Below, in pieces: positions 9,454 through 18,097 of a stretch of DNA of 64,000 nucleotides (positions are counted from its first letter, which is position 1; each line of letters opens with the position of its first letter). The notes under the pieces were generated by a model that saw nothing but the letters and a program-made list of their open reading frames with translations, was not told the DNA's origin and did no database searches. The position numbers and the translations under genes are program-made. Source of the stretch: Phragmitibacter sp965284365 (GTDB taxonomy: Bacteria > Verrucomicrobiota > Verrucomicrobiia > Verrucomicrobiales > Verrucomicrobiaceae); NCBI GenBank assembly GCA_965284365.1, contig OZ260079.1, forward strand, positions 5,146,001 to 5,210,000. The letters run 5' to 3'.

Positions 9454-9606
9454 ATCAAAAAATATGAGTCGGCTTCGGAGGAAAAAGCGGCAGAAGACAA
9501 CGTCTTTACGCCTGCAAGTCTTTCACAAACCCGAAGAAAATTACCCTCTGGGATGAAAAATCCGACTTTGGATCATCTCACCTTCCGTAACCGCCCCTCA
9601 TCGGCC

Positions 9607-10029
9607 TCATAATTCCACCTTCCGCCTTTCAATCGTCCGCGCACGATTCCCCGATGTCAGCGGAGGCGGAAGCAATTCCTTCTCAATCCAATACAGCCGC
9701 TCTTGCCAATCAGCCGGGATCTCTGGCCCACTCAGATCCACCTTAAACACCGTCTCATGCACGGGACTACTGATATACAGCGGATCCAGATACACATCGC
9801 CGCCGATCACGCGCGTCCCGATATTCGCCAGCCAGACCCCACGCCCCTTTTGCACAATGCGAAAAGTCACGGTCTTCCCTGATACCCTTGTCTCCGTCAC
9901 CTGCGGCACCCGATCGGAAAGTGATTCGTTCGCGTCCTCTGTTTTCTTCGCTTCCGTGACTCGCGTCTCATCCGTGCATCCTACTATCATGATCATCAGG
10001 CACAACGTCGCAAAGATCGTTCGCTCCAT
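9607..10029 (-). CDS. Small lipoprotein, function unknown
   Basis: A 140-residue protein beginning MERTIFATLCLMIMIVGC, with a lipobox-like IVGC at Cys18, so it is probably a lipoprotein. An earlier in-frame start at 10131 would put 34 residues before this signal and is not used. The rest is a compact, mainly beta-predicted domain (VTETRVSGKTVTFRIVQ) without recognised family. It follows no close neighbour: 153 bp to the DUF1592 gene and 223 bp to the divergent secreted protein at 10253. No function is proposed. Confidence 0.65.
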   Translation of the reverse strand: MERTIFATLCLMIMIVGCTDETRVTEAKKTEDANESLSDRVPQVTETRVSGKTVTFRIVQKGRGVWLANIGTRVIGGDVYLDPLYISSPVHETVFKVDLSGPEIPADWQERLYWIEKELLPPPLTSGNRARTIERRKVEL

Positions 10030-10252
10030 GCGCAACACAGCACCCCTATGATCACGGAATGGCAACAAAATCATGGGGACATTGACCTTCGTGAAATAAC
10101 CTTGTTCAACCCTCATTGGCCATACCCTCATTTATGCACAATGACATTTTGATACATCGTGGCTAGAATCCTATCTTATTGGCGGACGGGTCTTAACAAC
10201 TCCTGTGGTACCCGGCAAACGCCATCACCAACATGCTCCGCCGCCCATCGCC

Positions 10253-10780
10253 ATGAAATCCACCTTCACTTCTTTCGCTCTAGCTCTCCCCCTCGCGTTT
10301 GCTCTCACTCTCACCATCTCATCCCCCGCCTTTGCCCGCATCGGCGAAACCAAGGATCAGTGCATTAAGCGGTATGGCAAACCGGCCAGCGAGAGCAATT
10401 CGGGAGACACCCTCGTCTTTCGCAAAGCCGACTTCGAAATCACCTGTAATTTCCAATCAGACAATTGTTGGAAGGTTCAGTATGCCTATGCAGCGAAAAA
10501 CGCCGCCGGAGTCGCACCGAACTTCTCGGACGCCACCATTGCCGCGATTCTGGACCTGAATGTCCCGAAAGCCAAATGGAGCGCAGACCCGAAAAGCGAT
10601 CCAAAGTCAAAAACCTGGCTCTCAAAAGACCATACGGCGACCCACTTCCGCGACGAATCCTTAAAGACAAACTGGGTATCCATCTCGACCAACGAGGCAA
10701 GCAAACAGGACGCCGCCACACGCGAAGCCGCCGAAGCAAAAGCCAAGCCGGAGACCACAGAACCCGCCAAAGACAAATAA
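10253..10780 (+). CDS. Secreted protein of unknown function
   Basis: A 175-residue protein with a good signal peptide (MKSTFTSFALALPLAFALTL, cleavage likely after SSPAFA). The mature part opens with RIGETKDQCIKRYGKP, a pattern I associate with a small uncharacterised secreted family in Verrucomicrobia, and ends in a charged Lys/Glu/Ala-rich tail. The in-frame start at 10205 is rejected because the signal peptide begins at 10253. Two cysteines (in DQCIKRYG and ITCNF) could form a disulfide. It is monocistronic, followed by the palindrome cluster. Function is unknown. Confidence 0.7.
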   Translation: MKSTFTSFALALPLAFALTLTISSPAFARIGETKDQCIKRYGKPASESNSGDTLVFRKADFEITCNFQSDNCWKVQYAYAAKNAAGVAPNFSDATIAAILDLNVPKAKWSADPKSDPKSKTWLSKDHTATHFRDESLKTNWVSISTNEASKQDAATREAAEAKAKPETTEPAKDK

Positions 10781-11133
10781 GGCAAAGACCTCTGACCCCG
10801 ACCCCGCTCCGGACTCCGTCCATCATAAGCACCGTTTACGTAAACGGTGGCTCCAACTCACACCCCTCCGCCCACGTGGGCGGAACCCCTGCCACGCAAC
10901 AAGAAGGCCGGGGTCCACATAGAAGCCGGCTTCTCTAACAAGGAGCGGCGGACTCCGATCCGCCGATGCCCAGCGCAGCGGCCTCATTTCCAGGGCTACG
11001 AAGTCGCGAAGCGAACGCCATCGTCCTCGATGGCCGTTAATAGTCCAACCGCCGAAGGCGGCTAACTCCTAAAAGGGCCGATGACGCACAATTGTTTGTC
11101 TGGGGCATCACCATCCCTCTCACCCCACCCCCC
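10781..11133. other. Gene-free stretch with palindromes
   Basis: This 353-bp stretch lies between convergent genes (secreted protein, rightward; lipoprotein, leftward). It contains no convincing coding frame. It is dominated by the cluster of perfect inverted repeats listed separately at 10830-11061. The remainder shows no recognisable promoter, tRNA or known RNA. Confidence 0.7.
10830..11061. repeat. Cluster of six palindromes and hairpins
   Basis: Read directly: a 20-bp perfect palindrome at 10830-10849 (core CACCGTTTACGTAAACGGTG), an 18-bp one at 10867-10884 (TCCGCCCACGTGGGCGGA) and a 14-bp one at 10921-10934 (AGAAGCCGGCTTCT). There are also a hairpin with 7-bp arms at 10946-10965 (CGGCGGA/TCCGCCG), one at 11017-11034 (GCCATCG/CGATGGC) and one at 11049-11061 (CCGCC/GGCGG, GAA loop). 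Six in 232 bp is far above expectation. They could form a structured RNA, multiple protein-binding sites or be terminators for the two converging genes. Confidence 0.75.
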
Positions 11134-12042
11134 TTAGCTCCCCGGAAACGCCTGCGCATCATCCCGGATAAACGTCTCCCGCATCCGCGCCAAACGCGCC
11201 TCTGCTTCATCCTCCACAAAAACGGCCAACCCGACCACACCCACGTTCCTCGCCCCCTTCTCGCCGCCAACCTTGGACGCCTGGGAATTACTCACGGAAC
11301 TAAACACAAAGCGCCGCATGCCGTCGGCTCCTTTCATGCCGTCAATACTCACACTGCCCTTGGCTTTGATCACATAACCGCGTTTGGAAAATGAAGCAGC
11401 GCCACCGGACCTGACATCCAGTCCGTCCACCGACACCACTACCTCGATCCGCTGGGACGTCGTATTCGTCAATTCAATGCGATAAGACGAGCCACTTTGA
11501 CCGGCCACGATCAGTTTGTCCGCGACTTTATAGTACGGGAAGCTGTTCGAGCCCCAGGACGGAACAAGTCGCGCCTTCAACTTGCCGCCGGCCAGTGTAA
11601 ACGATCCGGAACCTTTCGAATACTTGCCCAGCAATTCCGCCATCGCTTTCGCGCCTTCCTCATCATTGTAATGGAACGAGGCAATGGCATCCGGCATGGA
11701 GGGATGACGACGGTAAAACACGGTGCCTTCAGTGTTGTCATACACTCGATCGCCCAGGGACGTTCCAAGACCAGGCCTCCTTTTCGCAGGCTCGGGAGTA
11801 GTCATGGCCGACCTGGACCCGGCGCTCGGGGGAGCCATGTAGCTCTCTGAGAATGCCTTGCGCCTCGCCATACCCTCACCAGGAGCCACGGCTCCGATCC
11901 CTGACCCAGAGCTGTCGTACCCTGAATCGCTCGCGCACGAGCCCAACAACGCGGCCGCCGTCACAACCAGGGAGATTTTGACCAGAACATTCCGGAATGA
12001 TGCTGGAACCGGACCAGGAGAATTTTCAGTACGCGTTTTCAT
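11134..12042 (-). CDS. Lipoprotein of unknown function, divergent from blaI
   Basis: A 302-residue protein with an unusually long lead before its hydrophobic signal and a lipobox LGSC (Cys36), so it is likely to be attached to the outer membrane. The ATG at 12042 (MKTRTENSPG) is preferred; an upstream frame to 12150 would run into the divergent blaI start region. The segment after the lipobox is Ser/Gly-rich and flexible (residues 37-100), followed by a beta-rich globular part around YRIELTNTTSQRIEVVVSVDGLDVRSG that may be a sugar- or protein-binding fold. It is transcribed away from blaI/M56, which could place it under the same regulator. Function unknown. Confidence 0.7.
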   Translation of the reverse strand: MKTRTENSPGPVPASFRNVLVKISLVVTAAALLGSCASDSGYDSSGSGIGAVAPGEGMARRKAFSESYMAPPSAGSRSAMTTPEPAKRRPGLGTSLGDRVYDNTEGTVFYRRHPSMPDAIASFHYNDEEGAKAMAELLGKYSKGSGSFTLAGGKLKARLVPSWGSNSFPYYKVADKLIVAGQSGSSYRIELTNTTSQRIEVVVSVDGLDVRSGGAASFSKRGYVIKAKGSVSIDGMKGADGMRRFVFSSVSNSQASKVGGEKGARNVGVVGLAVFVEDEAEARLARMRETFIRDDAQAFPGS

Positions 12043-12152
12043 GTGAAGATTTTTCTTCCTGTAATTCGATGAGCCAATATTTAAATGCAGATTTCTCTTC
12101 ATTATGTGTTTTCCCCACAACCTGTGACTTCCCACTTGCGAATTCTTCAATA
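12043..12152. promoter_or_regulatory. Shared control region between lipoprotein and blaI genes
   Basis: A 110-bp AT-rich gap separates two divergent starts. An inverted repeat GAAGA-TTTT-TCTTC lies at about 12045-12058, and TTCTTC-containing segments recur near 12146 and 12163. Such dyads could be operators for the BlaI-like repressor, but no canonical TACA/TGTA BlaI box is visible, so this is weak. Confidence 0.3.
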
Positions 12153-12581
12153 ATGCAGAATTTTCTTCACATGCCGGACGCCGCCAATCCCGCCCTTCCC
12201 CGCCGTGAGCAGGAAGCCATGGACATCTTGCACCGCATCGGAGAAGCCTCCGTCTCGCAGGTGCAGGCCCAGATGCCCGGAGAGCCCAGCTATTCCGCCG
12301 TGCGCATGCTGCTCACCCTCCTGGTCCAGAAAGACCTCGCCAAGTCCCGCAAGGATCCTGATTCCCGCCAGCATCTCTACCAAGCGAAGACATCGCCCCG
12401 CCGCGCTCGCAAAGGCGCCCTCGGCCGTCTTCTCACTACCTTCTTCGGCGGCTCACCCAGCGAACTTGTCGCCACCCTTCTCAACGAGAACGAACGCAAA
12501 CTCCCGCCGGAGGAACTCGACCGCATCCGCCAACTCCTGGAAGAACATTCCCGCAAACAAGACCGCGGCGCCAAGCCCTGA
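12153..12581 (+). CDS. BlaI/MecI/CopY family repressor
   Basis: A 142-residue winged-helix repressor. The family core is visible: PRREQEAMDILHRIGEASVSQVQ (helices 1-2), YSAVRMLLTLLVQKDLA (recognition helix) and DSRQHLYQAK (wing), followed by a C-terminal dimerisation region with the family motif SPSELVATLL. In known systems such proteins repress promoters until cleaved by an M56 peptidase. The gene ends 22 bp before the M56 peptidase gene at 12604, the usual pairing. ATG at 12171 (MPDAAN) is an equally possible start; neither has a strong ribosome-binding site. Confidence 0.85.
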   Translation: MQNFLHMPDAANPALPRREQEAMDILHRIGEASVSQVQAQMPGEPSYSAVRMLLTLLVQKDLAKSRKDPDSRQHLYQAKTSPRRARKGALGRLLTTFFGGSPSELVATLLNENERKLPPEELDRIRQLLEEHSRKQDRGAKP

Positions 12582-12603
12582 ACTAGAACCTCTTAGCGAC
12601 GCC

Positions 12604-13623
12604 ATGATCCCACTCATCTTCACCATTACGGCCATCCTCCTTTTGACGGCAATCCTGGACTTCGCCATGCCCCGCACCGCTCTTCGGCAGCGTCGCACCA
12701 TCCTGCTCCTCACCGTGTGTGCCCTCTTGTTAGTCCCCGCCCTGCGGCACACCATTCAACAACTGCCCACAGCTACTGCCCTAGATCCCACCACCCCCTG
12801 GCTCCAGTCGTCCACCCTTCCCGCATCCATCTCGACCAGCACTTTCCCCGCAAACTTACTCTGGCTCTGGACCATCGGCGCTGCCTTCATGCTCATGCGC
12901 CTCCTCTATCGCTTGGCCGCCATGCGTCGCTTCCTCCACGACGCCACCCCCTTCTCTCAACCTTGGCTCGACCGTGCCGCCCGCCTTACCTGCTCCCAAA
13001 ATCCCACGCCCCTCCCACGTCTCTTCTGGAAGCCCGGCCTCGGCTCAGCGTGCACCACCCCTTCTCTGCCTCCGGCCATCGCGCTCCCGATCGAGGCCCA
13101 ACAATGGGACGACGCCACCCTAAAATCGGTCCTCCAGCATGAACGCGAACATCTTCGTCTCGGCGACGTCTGGTGGCGGCTTGTCGCTGAAGCAGCTCTC
13201 GCCCTCTGGTGGTGGCATCCTCTCGCCCATCGTGTCGTAAAACGCTGGCAGGCCAACAGCGAATGCCTCTGCGATGCCGCCGTCCTCCGCGCCGGGGCCG
13301 AGCCACAACATTACGCTCGAACCCTCCTCAGGTTCGCTGAAGGCTCCCGCGTCCCCTCACCTGCCTTTGCCTCCATTGGCCGGACCACATCTCAACTTCG
13401 CCTCCGCGTTCAGACCATCCTTCAGGATTCCAGGCAAAGACCTATCGGCGCCATCAGTTCTCGCCTCATTGGCTGGCTGGCCATGGCCTCCCTCACGCTC
13501 ACCATCCTCGCTGCCCCCTTCGTGTGCCATCAGACAAGCACAACATCCTCCTCCTTCAAAGAAGACGATCTTCGCTCCGAAGCCGAACTACGACTTCAAG
13601 CCAACCCATTCCCGGCGGAATAG
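12604..13623 (+). CDS. M56 family zinc peptidase, short BlaR1-like
   Basis: A 339-residue membrane protein with transmembrane segments at the N terminus and before the peptidase, then a zinc-peptidase signature HEREHLRLGDVWW (HExxH) with the downstream WQANSECLCDAAVL region that supplies the third ligand. In BlaR1 and MecR1 this domain cleaves the BlaI repressor. Here the large penicillin-binding sensor domain found in BlaR1 is absent: the frame stops about 40 residues after the last hydrophobic segment. It is thus a sensor-less member, paired with the BlaI-type gene directly upstream. The signal it senses is unknown. Confidence 0.85.
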   Translation: MIPLIFTITAILLLTAILDFAMPRTALRQRRTILLLTVCALLLVPALRHTIQQLPTATALDPTTPWLQSSTLPASISTSTFPANLLWLWTIGAAFMLMRLLYRLAAMRRFLHDATPFSQPWLDRAARLTCSQNPTPLPRLFWKPGLGSACTTPSLPPAIALPIEAQQWDDATLKSVLQHEREHLRLGDVWWRLVAEAALALWWWHPLAHRVVKRWQANSECLCDAAVLRAGAEPQHYARTLLRFAEGSRVPSPAFASIGRTTSQLRLRVQTILQDSRQRPIGAISSRLIGWLAMASLTLTILAAPFVCHQTSTTSSSFKEDDLRSEAELRLQANPFPAE

Positions 13624-13928
13624 ACGCGACACCGCCGCGGATGTATCAGTCTCGGTGCTCCTTTTTTGCCTCCAAAGTGCCAATCAAATTTCGCGACACC
13701 CAACTAGGTAGTTGGGTATTTTGCATATTCCCACAGCGCTCTTGGTCAGTTGATGCTTTTCCGCCCCGCTTCAAACGCTCAACCGCACTTCGCACACCCC
13801 GAAAAGCCAATCATTTTCCGTGATTCCGTACTACTTAGTACGCCATTTCGCATATTGCTGCAGCGGTCCACGCCACTTGATGCTTTTCTGCGCCACTAGA
13901 AACACCCAATCGCACTGGGCCCCGCTTT
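13624..13928. other. Gene-free stretch with tandem duplication
   Basis: This 305-bp stretch between the convergent M56 and PQQ-propeller genes has no convincing coding frame. Nearly all of it is taken up by two imperfect copies of a 127-bp unit, described separately. No terminator with a clear T-run was seen for either gene. Confidence 0.7.
13678..13917. repeat. Two tandem copies of a 127-bp unit with a conserved dyad
   Basis: Segments at a constant 127-bp offset match: CCAATCA (13679/13806), CTANNTAGT (13704/13831), CATATT (13724/13851), TTGATGCTTTT (13750/13877) and CGCACT (13784/13911). Each copy carries an inverted repeat. Copy 1 has ACCCAACTA-GG-TAGTTGGGT (13698-13717) and copy 2 has CCGTACTA-CT-TAGTACG with a 7-bp arm (13828-13842). 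Two stem positions change in both arms together, keeping pairing. This supports selection on the dyad, as an RNA stem or protein site. Confidence 0.8.
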
Positions 13929-15158
13929 TTACCGCAAATCAAAGCACGTTAGCTGTCCATCATTGTTGCGGCTATAAAACAATCCGCCCGAGAATGCCGG
14001 CGGCGCCCAGCACGGCTTGCGATTCACCTGAATCGTTCCGAGCACATGGTAGTCCTTCGGATCAGGCTGCACGAGCATCAATTCACCACTCTCGCTCAGC
14101 ACCAGAAGCTTACCCTCAGCCAGAATAATGTTACCGCGATTCTCTCGCAGCCGCTCTTCCCACTTCACTTCACCCGTCTTCCAGTCGACGCACTTCAGCA
14201 TGGCCCGCACCTTGTTGTCCCCGCTCACTCCATACACGTGGTCGTTCACCAGGATCATATTCTGGAACTGTTGCAGCAGCGACTTGTTACGCCACACTTC
14301 GTGGGTCAGTCCTTGCATCACTTCGATCAAGGCCGCCCCTGTGTCATAACCAGACGAGATCAGAAACCTCCCATTGCTGAACACCGGCGTCGCCGCATTC
14401 ACATCATACTGCGTCTTCCACGGATGCCGGAAAAGCTCCTTGCCCGCAAGGTCGTAGGCCACCAACCCAAACGCATTGAAAAACGCCAGCCCGTCCTTCC
14501 CTTCATGCGTAAATCGCAGCGGCGTGCAATACCCTGGCGCATCCGATCCTGCTTTCCACACCGTCTGTCCCGTCACCTTGTCCAAGGCGGCGACGGAAGC
14601 ATCCGGTCCGCCTGGTTCACAGATGATCAGGTTGCCCGCAATCACCGGGCTGCTTGCATAACCCCAGGTCTGCTTCCGCCCACCGAACTCCCGCACATAA
14701 CTGCGCCGCCAGATCAGTTCACCCTTCGCAGCATCCAGACAGAATAGCTCTCCATCCTTGCTCGTGGCATAAAGTCGGCCGCCGTCGATCGCGGGTGTGG
14801 TGGAGGGCCCGCCAGAATAATAGGTCGGCTCCAGCTTCTGAGGATAGGAAAACTCCCAGACCTTTTCACCGCTCACCGCATCAAGACACCAGACCGTATC
14901 TTCCCCTGCCTTCTTCTGACCGATCGCGTAAGCACGACCCTCAGCCACGCTGATTGACCCGCAGCCAGTGCCGACATTGGCCCGCCAAAGTTCCTGGGGT
15001 TCCTTTTTGTTCCATTGAGTGTTCCAGCCGATGTCCGCAGACACGCCATTCCCGCCCGGGCCGAGAAATTGTGGCCAGTCCACTGCCCAAGCGGGTGCCC
15101 CAAACCAACATCCTGTCGTCGCCAGCGCAAACGCCAGCCTGAAAATAATTTTACACAT
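13929..15158 (-). CDS. PQQ-like beta-propeller protein, exported
   Basis: A 409-residue exported protein with a signal peptide (MCKIIFRLAFALATTG, ending near APAWA) followed by repeated beta-propeller blades of the PQQ/YncE type. Each has a recurring GKLLVLSESGELMLV or GGRLYATSKDGELFCLDAAKGE pattern. WPQFLGPGGNGVS near the mature N terminus is typical of PVC outer-membrane PQQ-repeat proteins. No quinoprotein catalytic residues were identified, so it may be structural or BamB-like rather than a dehydrogenase. The gene stands alone, 58 bp from the redoxin gene upstream. Confidence 0.8.
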   Translation of the reverse strand: MCKIIFRLAFALATTGCWFGAPAWAVDWPQFLGPGGNGVSADIGWNTQWNKKEPQELWRANVGTGCGSISVAEGRAYAIGQKKAGEDTVWCLDAVSGEKVWEFSYPQKLEPTYYSGGPSTTPAIDGGRLYATSKDGELFCLDAAKGELIWRRSYVREFGGRKQTWGYASSPVIAGNLIICEPGGPDASVAALDKVTGQTVWKAGSDAPGYCTPLRFTHEGKDGLAFFNAFGLVAYDLAGKELFRHPWKTQYDVNAATPVFSNGRFLISSGYDTGAALIEVMQGLTHEVWRNKSLLQQFQNMILVNDHVYGVSGDNKVRAMLKCVDWKTGEVKWEERLRENRGNIILAEGKLLVLSESGELMLVQPDPKDYHVLGTIQVNRKPCWAPPAFSGGLFYSRNNDGQLTCFDLR

Positions 15159-15216
15159 GTCTTAACTGTCTCATCTACTAATCTTACCCCGAAGGCCACA
15201 CGCCTTACCCTGGGCA

Positions 15217-15807
15217 TCATGATGAGACAGCGAACCACTGCGGTTCGTTGCCCGGTTTCCACTTTATATTGCAGCCCGTGCTCGGACGCTGCGGTGCCAA
15301 GGGTGGTTCCCCCTTGATCACAGCCTCCACGGCCTTCCGCAGATCCTCCCCGGTCACCGGCAGTCCGTTCTTCGGACGGGACGAGTCAAACTGCCCGCAA
15401 TAGGTCAGCGCCAAATTCTCGTCAAAAACGTAAAAATCCGGCGTGCACGCCGCCACATAGTCCTTGGCCACGGCTTGGCTCGCGTCATACAGGTAAGGGA
15501 AAGTCCACCCATACTTCTTGCGCATTTCCCCCATCTTGTCCGGGCCGTCGGCCGGATACTTCGCAATATCGTTCGAGCTGATGCCGACAAAACCCACCCC
15601 CTTCGCTTCGAAGGTCGCCGCAGCCACGCCAATCTCTTGGGCCAGATGAATGACGAACGGGCAATGATTGCAGAGAAATGCGACCACCAAGCCTTTGGGT
15701 CCTTTGACATCTGCCAAGGTGAGCATCTCTCCCTCCGTGTCCGGAAGGCTAAAGTCGGGCGCTTGTGCGCCGAGAGGCAGGATGCGGGTGGAGGGAACTT
15801 CGGCCAT
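15217..15807 (-). CDS. Thioredoxin-family redoxin (AhpC/TSA type)
   Basis: A 196-residue thioredoxin-fold protein. It opens with the family pattern APDFSLPDTEG and has a CxxC active site in CNHCPFV, followed by GVGFVGISSND, typical of the redoxin/peroxiredoxin-like group common in Planctomycetes and Verrucomicrobia. It lacks a signal peptide, so a cytoplasmic role in reducing peroxides or disulfides is likely. It shares direction with the PQQ protein (58 bp gap) and could be co-transcribed. Substrate unknown. Confidence 0.82.
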   Translation of the reverse strand: MAEVPSTRILPLGAQAPDFSLPDTEGEMLTLADVKGPKGLVVAFLCNHCPFVIHLAQEIGVAAATFEAKGVGFVGISSNDIAKYPADGPDKMGEMRKKYGWTFPYLYDASQAVAKDYVAACTPDFYVFDENLALTYCGQFDSSRPKNGLPVTGEDLRKAVEAVIKGEPPLAPQRPSTGCNIKWKPGNEPQWFAVSS

Positions 15808-15936
15808 GCGCGGCTGCGTTAATCCGTTGAGGGAAAGACGTCAAGATGCCATACCGTGTCAATATCACTAGGTAATCGTAACAAAGCCCGCTCCCGGCTT
15901 GACCTCTCCTTTCGGCACGGGTAAGTCCCCCGTTCC

Positions 15937-17247
15937 ATGTCTGAACGTCAACACACTCTGGCCAAATCCGCCTCCCTGGAAGGCACCTCGCTGCATACAG
16001 GCGAGAAGGTCACACTCACTCTGCAACCTGCCCCTGTAAATTTCGGCATCAAATTCCGTCGGGTGGACATGGAAGACCGGCCATTCATCAATGCCTCGGT
16101 CGAAAAAGTGCAGAAGGTCGAGCGCGCCACGACTATCGCGGAAGGCAGCGTAAATGTTCATACCGTGGAGCACGTCCTCTCCGCCCTAACCGGCATGGGT
16201 GTGGACAATGCCATCGTGGAGATGGATGCCAATGAACCTCCCATCGCGGACGGCAGTTCACTTCCCTTCGTCGAACTCATCAAAAAAGCAGGGCTGGAGG
16301 AGCAAAGCGAATACCGCCGCGTTTTCGAAGTGCGGGAGCCTATCCACCTTGAGTCTCGCGACGGCAGCCTGCTGACCATCGTTCCGGACAAGAAATTTCG
16401 CATCTCCTGCACCCATGTGGGTCCTGGCGGCCGGACCACCCAGTTCTACTCGACGGAGATCAATCCTTCCACCTATGAAAAGGAGATCGCCCCGGCCCGC
16501 ACCTTTGTCTTCTATGAAGACATCGCTCCCCTCATGGAGAAGGGCCTGATCAAGGGCGGCACACTGGAGAGCGCCGTCGTCATTCGCGGCGACACGGCTC
16601 TGAGCAAGCATCCCTTGCGCTTTCAGGAGGAGTTCGTGCGGCATAAGATCCTGGACATGGTCGGTGACCTCACCCTCTTTGGACGCCGCATCATGGGCCA
16701 CGTCATTGCGGTGCGTCCCGGCCACGGGCCGAATACGGAAATGGCCCGCACGCTCCTGAAGCAGTATAATGAGATGCGCTCCATGGTGCCTGCCGTTACC
16801 ATCCCGAGTGGGGAAGCGGTGTTGGACATCAATGAGGTGATGCAGATCCTGCCACACCGTTATCCTTTCCTGCTCGTGGACCGCATTGTCGGCTTCGAGG
16901 GGGAAACGAAATGCACCGGTGTCAAAAACGTCACCATCAATGAACCCTTCTTCCAGGGTCACTTCCCCGGCCACCCGATTATGCCCGGCGTCTTGCAGCT
17001 GGAAGCCATGGCACAGGTCGCCTCCATCCTCCTGCTCCGTGCTCCGGAAAACCAGGGCAAGATCGGCTACTTCATGAGCGCGGACAACGTGAAGTGGCGT
17101 CGGCCCGTCCTGCCTGGAGATGTCCTCTTCATCGAAACCGAAATGCTCAAGGTCAAGCGCTCCATCGGCCAGGCCAAGGGCCGTTGCATCGTCAATGGTC
17201 AGGTGGTCAGCGAGGCGGATCTGATGTTCAGCCTTGTCGATCGTTGA
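15937..17247 (+). CDS. lpxC/fabZ: LpxC-FabZ fusion: lipid A deacetylase plus hydroxyacyl-ACP dehydratase
   Basis: A 436-residue two-domain enzyme. Residues 1 to about 275 are LpxC, the zinc deacetylase of the second lipid A step, with HTVEHV (His75, His79) and the later KHPLRFQEEFVRHKILDMVGD zinc/base region. Residues from about 290 on are FabZ, the fatty-acid beta-hydroxyacyl-ACP dehydratase, with PHRYPFLLVDR (catalytic His307) and FFQGHFPGHPIMPGV. This fusion is known in Bacteroidetes and related groups. lpxA follows after 28 bp, so it is a lipid A operon joining acyl-chain supply with lipid A synthesis. No Shine-Dalgarno is seen at the start. Confidence 0.95.
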   Translation: MSERQHTLAKSASLEGTSLHTGEKVTLTLQPAPVNFGIKFRRVDMEDRPFINASVEKVQKVERATTIAEGSVNVHTVEHVLSALTGMGVDNAIVEMDANEPPIADGSSLPFVELIKKAGLEEQSEYRRVFEVREPIHLESRDGSLLTIVPDKKFRISCTHVGPGGRTTQFYSTEINPSTYEKEIAPARTFVFYEDIAPLMEKGLIKGGTLESAVVIRGDTALSKHPLRFQEEFVRHKILDMVGDLTLFGRRIMGHVIAVRPGHGPNTEMARTLLKQYNEMRSMVPAVTIPSGEAVLDINEVMQILPHRYPFLLVDRIVGFEGETKCTGVKNVTINEPFFQGHFPGHPIMPGVLQLEAMAQVASILLLRAPENQGKIGYFMSADNVKWRRPVLPGDVLFIETEMLKVKRSIGQAKGRCIVNGQVVSEADLMFSLVDR

Positions 17248-17275
17248 GCCTTCATTTCAGACTGACCGCGACTAA

Positions 17276-18076
17276 ATGCCTTCGCAGATTCACCCAACAG
17301 CGATCATCGACCCTTCCGCCGAGATTGGCGAAGATGTGATCATCGGACCCTACTGCATTGTGGGAGCCAACGTGAAGATCGGCTCGGGCTCCTGGTTGCA
17401 GCACCATGTGACCGTGGAAGGCTCTTCCACGATCGGTAGCCGGAACAGGTTCTTTTCCTACACCTCCATCGGTCAGCAGACCCAGGACCTAAAATATTGT
17501 GCGGAACCCACCTATCTGGAGGTCGGCGATGACAACGTTTTCCGCGAATTCTGTACCGTAAATCGCGGCACCCTTCCTGAGTGCAAAACGGTCATTGGCA
17601 GCCACAACAACTTCCTGGCCTACAGTCACATCGCCCATGACTGCATCGTCGGCAGCCACGTCATTTTTTCCAACAACGGCACCCTGGCGGGTCACGTGAC
17701 GGTTGAAGATTATGCGATCCTGGGAGGCCTGACCGCCGTGCACCAGTTCTGCCGGATCGGCAAGCATGCCATCACCGGCGGCTGCTCCAAGATTGTGCAG
17801 GATGTCGTGCCCTTCACCATTGCCGATGGCAATCCGGCACGGGCTCGCGGCGTGAACATTGTTGGCCTGCAGCGTCACGGTTATACAGAGGATCAAGTCC
17901 GGGCTGTGCGGCAGGCTTACAAGACCCTTTACCGCAGTAGGCTCAATATCGGTCAGGCGCTTGAATTTCTGAAGGCCGGTGAAGCCAATGGCGAAGAAGT
18001 GGTTTCACACGTTATCCGCTTTGTAGAAGGCAGCCAACGCGGCATTGTGACCGCGTCACGCAGCGCAGCAGAGTAA
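17276..18076 (+). CDS. lpxA: UDP-N-acetylglucosamine acyltransferase LpxA
   Basis: A 266-residue left-handed beta-helix acyltransferase, catalysing the first lipid A step: transfer of a hydroxyacyl chain from ACP to UDP-GlcNAc. The hexapeptide repeats run through residues 1-190 (IHPTAIIDPSAEIGEDVIIGP). The catalytic-base region appears as NNFLAYSHIAHDCIVG, and GNPARARGVNIVGLQRHG is the characteristic exit of the helix before the C-terminal helices. Its length is normal. It sits directly behind lpxC-fabZ (28 bp) and before mqo (21 bp), probably one operon. Confidence 0.95.
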   Translation: MPSQIHPTAIIDPSAEIGEDVIIGPYCIVGANVKIGSGSWLQHHVTVEGSSTIGSRNRFFSYTSIGQQTQDLKYCAEPTYLEVGDDNVFREFCTVNRGTLPECKTVIGSHNNFLAYSHIAHDCIVGSHVIFSNNGTLAGHVTVEDYAILGGLTAVHQFCRIGKHAITGGCSKIVQDVVPFTIADGNPARARGVNIVGLQRHGYTEDQVRAVRQAYKTLYRSRLNIGQALEFLKAGEANGEEVVSHVIRFVEGSQRGIVTASRSAAE

Positions 18077-18097
18077 TCCCTCCCCCCTTTTTTGATC

